Below are positions 59,310 to 64,000 of a DNA stretch of 64,000 bases, piece by piece (position 1 is the first letter of the stretch; each line of letters opens with the position of its first letter). The notes beneath the pieces were generated by a model. That model was not told the origin of the DNA and ran no database searches. It saw only the letters and a list, made by a program, of their open reading frames with translations. The DNA is taken from positions 1 to 64,000 of the forward strand of contig CAUGNZ010000007.1 in the NCBI GenBank assembly GCA_959601045.1, written 5' to 3'. Both the position numbers and the translations under genes were made by a program. This stretch comes from an uncultured Collinsella sp. (lineage in GTDB: Bacteria; Actinomycetota; Coriobacteriia; Coriobacteriales; Coriobacteriaceae).

Positions 59310-61163
59310 TTAGCAGCCCTCCTTTGCGCAAGTGGATGCCGGGGCAGCCAGGACAGACGCGGGCGTCGCGCTCCCCTGCTGACCCTCGAGCTCCTCGCGG
59401 CGCAGCTGCGACTGGCAGATCTCGCGGTAGAGCTGGCAGCTTGCATACAGCTCGTCATGCGTGCCCAGGCCCGCAACCGAGCCGTGATCGAGTACGCAGA
59501 TCATGTCGGCGTCGCGCACGGTCGAGACGCGCTGGCTTACGATCACCGTCGTGAGCGGCAGCCCGCCCTCGGCGGCACCGCGCACGCTGCGCTCGCGAAT
59601 AGCGTGACGAAGCGCCGCGTCGGTCTTAAAATCGAGCGCCGAGGCGGAGTCGTCCATGATCAATATCTGAGGCGAGCCCACCAAGGCACGCGCGATAGTC
59701 AGGCGCTGACGCTGGCCGCCGCTAAAGTTCTTACCGCCCGCCTCGACCGGGGCATCGAGCCCCTGCGACTTGTTGCGCACGAACTCGCTCGCCTGCGCCA
59801 TGTCGAGTGCCGCCCAGAGCTCCTCGTCGGTCGCCGACTCGTCACGCCAGGTCAGGTTGCTGCGGATGGTGCCGCTCACCAGCGACGCTCGCTGCGGGAC
59901 GGTCGCGACCACATGGCGCAGTTGGTCGAGCGGCCAGGTGCGCACGTCGGCACCCATCACGCTCACGCTGCCGGTGCTCGCATCGTACAGGCGCGGGATG
60001 AGCGAGACGAGCGTGGACTTGCCGCTGCCCGTACCGCCGATAATGCCGAGCGTCCTGCCCAGCGGGAGTTCCAGCGTCACATCGCTCACGGCATTTGCCG
60101 CGCCCGCACCAAACGAAAAGCTCGCATGGTCAAAGCTCAGTGCAGGGACTGGAGCGGCATTGCCCGTCGCGCCCGGCTTGGGCAGCGCGACCGGCTGGTT
60201 GCCCTCGTCAGTGATGCTTGGCACGCAATTGAGTACCTCGTTGATACGCGACGCACTGGCGCTCGCCTTGGTAAAGACCACGACCAAGTTGGCAACATAC
60301 ACGATGGAGGTGAGGGTCTGCGTCATGTAGTTCACAAACGCCATGACCTGGCCCTGCGTGAGCTCGCCCGCGTTGACCTGGATGCCCCCCACCCACAGGA
60401 TGGCACACACGCCCAGGTTCATCACGAGAAACGTGACAGGGTTGAGAATCGAGGAGAGCTTGCCCACCGCGATGGCGACATGCGCCTGATCGTCGGCCGC
60501 ATGGGCAAAACGCTCGCACTCGTGACCCTCGCGCACAAACGCCCGGACCACGCGGGCGCCCGAAAGGCCCTCGCGGCAAATGAGCGCAATGCGGTCGAGC
60601 TTTGCCTGCAGCTGCTTGTAGTACGGGATGCAGTGCGCCATGACAAACCAGAACACCAGGCCAATGGCGGGCGTGCAAATCAAAAAGATAATGCCGAGCT
60701 TAAGGTCGATGGCAAGGGCCGCGACCATGGAACCCACGGCCAAGAAGGGCCAGCGGATGAGCATGCGTACGCCCAGCGCCACGGCGAGCTGCACCTGGTT
60801 GACGTCGTTGGTAATGCGCGTGATGAGCGACGGCGTGCCAAAACGGTCGAGTTCGGCATAGCTCAGCTTGTTGATGTGCTGGTAGAGCGCACCGCGAATG
60901 TCGGTGCCCATGCCCTGCGAGGTGAGCGCCGCCATCTTTTGGCAGACGAGCGTAAACGAGATGCCGATCACAGCCATGGCGCCAAGTACCATACCGTAGT
61001 GGACGACGGCGTTCACGTCGTGTGCGCCGATACCCTTATCAATCATCTGGGCAATCACCAGCGGCGTCAGCAGGTCAAAGATCACTTCAATCAACTTGCA
61101 CGCAGGGCCAATCACCATATACCGGCGAAACTTACCACCAAAACGCCTGAGCAGCTCAATCAT
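59310..61163 (-). CDS. Heterodimeric ABC exporter, subunit A (degenerate site)
   Basis: 617 aa from the ATG at 61163 (AAGGAG 9 bp upstream); the frame is open to 61196. Walker A GGTGSGKST and signature FSGGQRQRL are normal, but Walker B reads LIMDDSASALD, with Asp where the catalytic Glu should be, as expected for the non-catalytic half of a heterodimer. It is the first gene of the pair. Confidence 0.93.
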   Translation of the reverse strand: MIELLRRFGGKFRRYMVIGPACKLIEVIFDLLTPLVIAQMIDKGIGAHDVNAVVHYGMVLGAMAVIGISFTLVCQKMAALTSQGMGTDIRGALYQHINKLSYAELDRFGTPSLITRITNDVNQVQLAVALGVRMLIRWPFLAVGSMVAALAIDLKLGIIFLICTPAIGLVFWFVMAHCIPYYKQLQAKLDRIALICREGLSGARVVRAFVREGHECERFAHAADDQAHVAIAVGKLSSILNPVTFLVMNLGVCAILWVGGIQVNAGELTQGQVMAFVNYMTQTLTSIVYVANLVVVFTKASASASRINEVLNCVPSITDEGNQPVALPKPGATGNAAPVPALSFDHASFSFGAGAANAVSDVTLELPLGRTLGIIGGTGSGKSTLVSLIPRLYDASTGSVSVMGADVRTWPLDQLRHVVATVPQRASLVSGTIRSNLTWRDESATDEELWAALDMAQASEFVRNKSQGLDAPVEAGGKNFSGGQRQRLTIARALVGSPQILIMDDSASALDFKTDAALRHAIRERSVRGAAEGGLPLTTVIVSQRVSTVRDADMICVLDHGSVAGLGTHDELYASCQLYREICQSQLRREELEGQQGSATPASVLAAPASTCAKEGC

Positions 61164-61307
61164 GTATAGGCGCTCCTTATCATCATCCACATTCAATTCG
61201 AACCATGATAGTACCGCCGCCCCAAAAGAAGCGTAAACAACTCGTCATTTCTAACGGGATTCAGTTTTCAGAGGGGTATACGCGCACACCCAGTCAGTGT
61301 CGGGTCA

Positions 61308-61346
61308 ACTAGCTTGGTATACTTACATTAGTGCTACCAAGTTAGT
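61308..61346 (+). promoter_or_regulatory. Extended -10 promoter and inverted repeat, paralog 1
   Basis: TGGTATACT (61315-61323) is an extended -10 box. ACTAGCTTGGTA / TACCAAGTTAGT (11 of 12 matching) spans it, like an operator. The -10 and following ~50 bp are repeated before paralog 2, the left arm is not. Confidence 0.55.
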
Positions 61347-61373
61347 CGCCGACCCTTGAAATGAGGTGCCAAG

Positions 61374-62366
61374 ATGAACGACATTCTCGCAAGAAGAGCA
61401 AGACGAGCAACTGTGGGCATCGCCCTTTCCGCGGCACTTGTCGCGGGTATCGCCCCCGTAACGGCGATCGCGGCAGAAACCAGTTCCCCCACCGGTGCAG
61501 TTGCCTTGCAGGCGGAAGATGCGGCCGCCGCAAAAGAAAAAGCGTATGCAGCCATGCAGGAAGCGCTCAAAACCCTCGAGGCCGCAAAAGACGCCGCAAG
61601 TCCCGAGAAAATTGCGAGATTCAATGATGACATTGCCCGTTTTCAAGAGCTCCGCGACAAGATGGCGGCGCAAGCCGCCGAAGAGAGGGGACTCCTTCCC
61701 ACCATGCAAGCGGACATCGATGCAGCCCAAGCCAAATACGATGAGGCCCACTACCGGACAAGCGGCCTTCAGACAGAATTAAATAAGGCAATCGACGACG
61801 GAGCTTCTAACGAAACTATTAAGCAGTTGCGAAGTGAGATCATGTCGGCAGAAAGGCGAGAAAAATCTTGTGAAGATGATCTTCACCACTGCCAACGCCG
61901 GCTCGAAAGCCAGGAAAAACAGGTTCAGTATTTCGAAAGTGAGGCAGAGGAAGCCAAAGCCCACATCGATGAGGACGTAGCCAAGCGAGATGCGCTCCTT
62001 AGCGATTTGGAAAAGGCGCAAGCGGCCTATGACGACGCCTGCAAGGCATACGAAGAGGCAAAGGCCGCGGCAGACAAGGCCACCTCGCCCGAGATAACGA
62101 AACCCGCCGAGACGACAAAACCCTCCAGCTCAGCGCAGCCGGCCGAAACGGCACAGCCCGCCAGCTCGCCCGCGACCGGCAAAAATACCCCGCCAAGCTC
62201 CACCAAGCAGGCGAACTCGAGCAGCGGCAAGCAAGCAGATACGACCGCCGGCAAGCTCGCGAACACGAGCGACGCAGCGCCGAGCGCAATCACACTCGCA
62301 GGAATCGCCGCCGCAGGACTCGGAATAACCGCCACAGCCACACGCCGCATCAAGAACTCAAGGTAG
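61374..62366 (+). CDS. Coiled-coil surface protein, paralog 1 (altered sorting motif LANTS)
   Basis: 330 aa. Signal peptide ~1-34 (ending AIAA). Residues ~50-240 are charged, Ala/Glu/Lys-rich and predicted coiled coil. Residues ~240-290 are a Pro/Ser/Thr-rich wall-spanning stretch. The end has a hydrophobic helix and basic tail like a sortase signal, but the motif reads LANTSD instead of LANTGD, so anchoring may be lost or inefficient. GAGG lies 8 bp before the ATG. It has its own promoter and terminator. A paralog follows in tandem. Confidence 0.82.
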   Translation: MNDILARRARRATVGIALSAALVAGIAPVTAIAAETSSPTGAVALQAEDAAAAKEKAYAAMQEALKTLEAAKDAASPEKIARFNDDIARFQELRDKMAAQAAEERGLLPTMQADIDAAQAKYDEAHYRTSGLQTELNKAIDDGASNETIKQLRSEIMSAERREKSCEDDLHHCQRRLESQEKQVQYFESEAEEAKAHIDEDVAKRDALLSDLEKAQAAYDDACKAYEEAKAAADKATSPEITKPAETTKPSSSAQPAETAQPASSPATGKNTPPSSTKQANSSSGKQADTTAGKLANTSDAAPSAITLAGIAAAGLGITATATRRIKNSR

Positions 62367-62410
62367 CTGCCAGAGCATACTACCTTCGCCAATCCACAAA
62401 CCCAGAGACA

Positions 62411-62452
62411 AAAGAGGCCCGTTTCCCCAACCCAGGGAAACGGGCCTCTTTA
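62411..62452 (+). terminator. Terminator of paralog 1
   Basis: AAAGAGGCCCGTTTCCC / GGGAAACGGGCCTCTTT with a 7-nt loop. Compared with the terminator at 63720-63752, one stem pair is changed from C-G to T-A on both sides. Confidence 0.92.
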
Positions 62453-62606
62453 CTTGAAAAAACAGATGGTAATGTCGCCGTCTCTTGAACCGCGCAGCCA
62501 TCAATGCCCAGACAACACTAGCAAGCCGCGTTCCTTAAGGGATAGATTTAATGGCTGTTAATCAAAGGATATACGCGCGCGCCCGATCAATGGCGGGCAA
62601 ACCGCC

Positions 62607-62615
62607 TGATATACT
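62607..62615 (+). promoter_or_regulatory. Extended -10 promoter, paralog 2
   Basis: TGATATACT followed by TACATTAGTGCTACCAAG, identical to paralog 1 from the -10 box onward but with unrelated upstream DNA. Confidence 0.55.
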
Positions 62616-62665
62616 TACATTAGTGCTACCAAGTTAGTCGCCGACCCTTGAAATGAGGTGCCGAG

Positions 62666-63676
62666 ATGAACGACATTCTCGCAAGAAGAGCAAGACGAGC
62701 AACCGTGGGCATCGCCCTTTCCGCGGCACTTGTCGCCGCGATCGCCCCCGCAACGGCGATCGCGGCGGAAACCAGTTCCCCCACCGGTGCAGTTGCCTTG
62801 CAGGCGGAAGATGCGGCCGCCGCAAAAGAAAAAGCGTATGCAGCCATGCAGGAAGCGCTCAAAACCCTCGAGGCCGCAAAAGACGCCGCAAGTCCCGAGA
62901 AACTTGCGGCAATCGATGATGACATTGCCGCTTTTCAAGAGATCTACGACATGGTGGTGACGGAAGCCGCCAAACGGAGGGAACGCCTTCCCGCCATGCA
63001 AGCGAACGTCGATGCAGCCCAAGCCAAATACGATGAGGCCCACAACCGGACAAGCGGCCTTCAGGCAGAATTAAAGGCACTTGAAGCACTCGGCGACGAG
63101 GAGCCCAGCATAACTATTAAAGAGCATATTAAGCAGTTGCGAAGTGAGATCATGTCGGCAGAAAGGCGAGAGAAATCTTGTGAAGATGATCTTCACTCCT
63201 ACCAACGCCGGCTCGAAAGCCAGGAAAAACAGGTTCAGTATTTCGAAAGTGAGGCGGAGGAAGCCAAAGCCCACATCGACGAGGACGTAGCCAAGCGAGA
63301 TGCGCTCCTCGGCGATTTGGAAAAGGCGCAAACGGCCTATGACGACGCCTGCAAGGCATACGAAGAGGCAAAGGCCGCGGCAGACAAGGCCACCTCGCCC
63401 GAGATAACGAAACCCGCCGAGACGACAAAACCCTCCAGCTCAGCGCAGCCGGCCGAAACGGCACAGCCCGCCAGCTCGCCCGCGACCGGCAAAAATACCC
63501 CGCCAAGCTCCACCAAGCAGGCGAACTCGAGCAGCGGCAAGCAAGCAGATACGACCGCCGGCAAGCTCGCGAACACGGGAGACGCAGCGCCGAGCGCAAT
63601 CGCACTCGCAGCAATCGCCGCCGCAGGCCTCGGAATAACCGCCACTGCCACACGCCGCATCAAGAACTCAAAATAG
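62666..63676 (+). CDS. Coiled-coil LAxTG-anchored surface protein, paralog 2
   Basis: 336 aa, nearly identical to paralog 1 over the first ~80 and last ~170 residues but different in the middle (about residues 82-155), where it has six extra residues. Signal peptide, coiled-coil region, Pro/Ser/Thr stretch and an intact LANTGD sorting signal with helix and RRIKNSK tail. It is likely wall-anchored by a class E-type sortase. It has its own extended -10 promoter and terminator. Function is unknown; structural or adhesive roles are possible. Confidence 0.85.
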   Translation: MNDILARRARRATVGIALSAALVAAIAPATAIAAETSSPTGAVALQAEDAAAAKEKAYAAMQEALKTLEAAKDAASPEKLAAIDDDIAAFQEIYDMVVTEAAKRRERLPAMQANVDAAQAKYDEAHNRTSGLQAELKALEALGDEEPSITIKEHIKQLRSEIMSAERREKSCEDDLHSYQRRLESQEKQVQYFESEAEEAKAHIDEDVAKRDALLGDLEKAQTAYDDACKAYEEAKAAADKATSPEITKPAETTKPSSSAQPAETAQPASSPATGKNTPPSSTKQANSSSGKQADTTAGKLANTGDAAPSAIALAAIAAAGLGITATATRRIKNSK

Positions 63677-63719
63677 CTGCCAGCGGTTATTGTCTTCGCC
63701 AATCCACAAGCCCAGAGAC

Positions 63720-63752
63720 AAAAAGAGGTCCGTTTCCCCACCTAGGGAAACG
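63720..63752 (+). terminator. Terminator of paralog 2
   Basis: AAAGAGGTCCGTTTCCC / GGGAAACGGACCTCTTT with a short loop, a covarying copy of the paralog 1 terminator. Confidence 0.92.
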
Positions 63753-63899
63753 GACCTCTTTAACTGCAAAAATTCAAACAACAGCACCGCCGCCTCTTAA
63801 ACTACGTAGCCATCAATGCCCAGACAACGCCAGCGAGCAGCAAAAGGCACGGGATTAAATTATTCAGATAAATGTGACCCTTCAGGCGGTTTTGGTCGG

Positions 63900-64000
63900 C
63901 TACCCGCGAGTGCCGGCAGGGCGCTTGGTAGTCGAGCGATCCCGCAGGCGAAGCCGAGGACCAGCGAGACACCAAGCGCCCTGCCGGCACTCGCGGGTAG
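63900..64000. repeat. Long-stem hairpin with GCGAAGC apex, copy iii
   Basis: Perfect 30-bp arms at 63900-63929 and 63971-64000 (beginning CTACCCGCGAGTGCCGGCAG). The 41-bp apex contains GCAGGCGAAGCCGAG. The stem sequence is unrelated to the other two hairpins. Confidence 0.9.

Larger units (their letters stand above)
63677..64000. other. Intergenic end of the window
   Basis: 324 bp. It holds the paralog 2 terminator, a stretch (about 63780-63840) resembling the DNA after paralog 1 (62470-62530), and the long-stem hairpin that ends exactly at the window edge. A 62-aa frame on the minus strand is not convincing. Confidence 0.7.

Noticed and set aside
57513..61169. A 1218-codon open frame on the plus strand opposite the second ABC exporter pair, and similar long frames opposite the exporter genes at 22.5-26.3 kb
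   Set aside because: They mirror clear ABC transporter genes in a high-GC genome where the opposite strand often lacks stops; the translations are rich in Arg/His/Val/Asp with no recognisable domain.
63802..63990. 62-codon minus-strand frame with a hydrophobic end at the window edge
   Set aside because: Its first part lies inside the long-stem hairpin and no ribosome site is seen; the hydrophobic stretch alone is not enough.

Overview
The window is high-GC, densely coded bacterial chromosome. The gene content (SipW/TasA-like and LAxTG surface proteins, GH4 plus PTS sugar uptake, Kup with a KdpDE-like pair, UbiD/UbiX) and the many palindromic repeats between genes suggest a gut Coriobacteriia actinobacterium, most likely Collinsella or a close relative. 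This is inferred from protein style and codon use; there is no rRNA or other taxonomic marker. I see no tRNA, rRNA, CRISPR array, transposase, integrase or prophage gene.

Layout. 0.1-4.5 kb: amino-acid ABC importer and M20 peptidase (-). 4.7-6.6 kb: aldose epimerase-like protein and a membrane-anchored protein (-). 6.8-12.6 kb: a prenylated-FMN decarboxylase cluster (-): LpdD/IDI fusion protein, DASS anion transporter, UbiD, UbiX and a MerR regulator. 12.8-14 kb: MFS transporter (+). 14.3-18.3 kb: alpha-glucoside PTS, GH4 phospho-glucosidase and a divergent RpiR regulator. 18.3-21.7 kb: LMW phosphatase, a repeat-flanked AAA/DUF4143 ATPase, a TIGR04076 protein and pyridoxamine kinase. 22-26.3 kb: MarR plus a heterodimeric ABC exporter (+). 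26.5-31 kb: LysR divergent from SDR, OFA-type MFS and Gfo/Idh dehydrogenase genes. 31.4-38.3 kb: Tex, transaldolase-like, HAD phosphatase and RlmKL. 38.4-42.9 kb: Kup potassium transporter with KdpDE-like regulators (-). 43-46.4 kb: nitroreductase and an LtaS-like synthase. 47.1-56 kb: a SipW-dependent surface-fibre operon (-) with an 1823-aa adhesin-like protein. 56.8-61.2 kb: flavodoxin-like protein and a second heterodimeric exporter (-). 61.4-63.7 kb: two tandem LAxTG-type coiled-coil proteins (+).

Two systems stand out. In the first, a protein joining an LpdD-like prFMN-chaperone domain to an IDI-type Nudix domain sits upstream of UbiD and UbiX. IDI makes dimethylallyl diphosphate and UbiX consumes dimethylallyl (di)phosphate to make prFMN, so the fusion may couple cofactor-precursor supply to decarboxylase maturation. 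A shared 19-bp palindrome lies before the fusion gene and before the transporter gene. The second is a six-gene SipW/TasA-like operon with an internal terminator just after its first fibre-like subunit.

Non-coding DNA is also unusual. There are two arrays of tandem hairpins with an exact 62-bp period, nested hairpins with compensatory changes, long-stem hairpins sharing a GCGAAGC apex, and dispersed REP-like palindromes that often sit at transcription ends.
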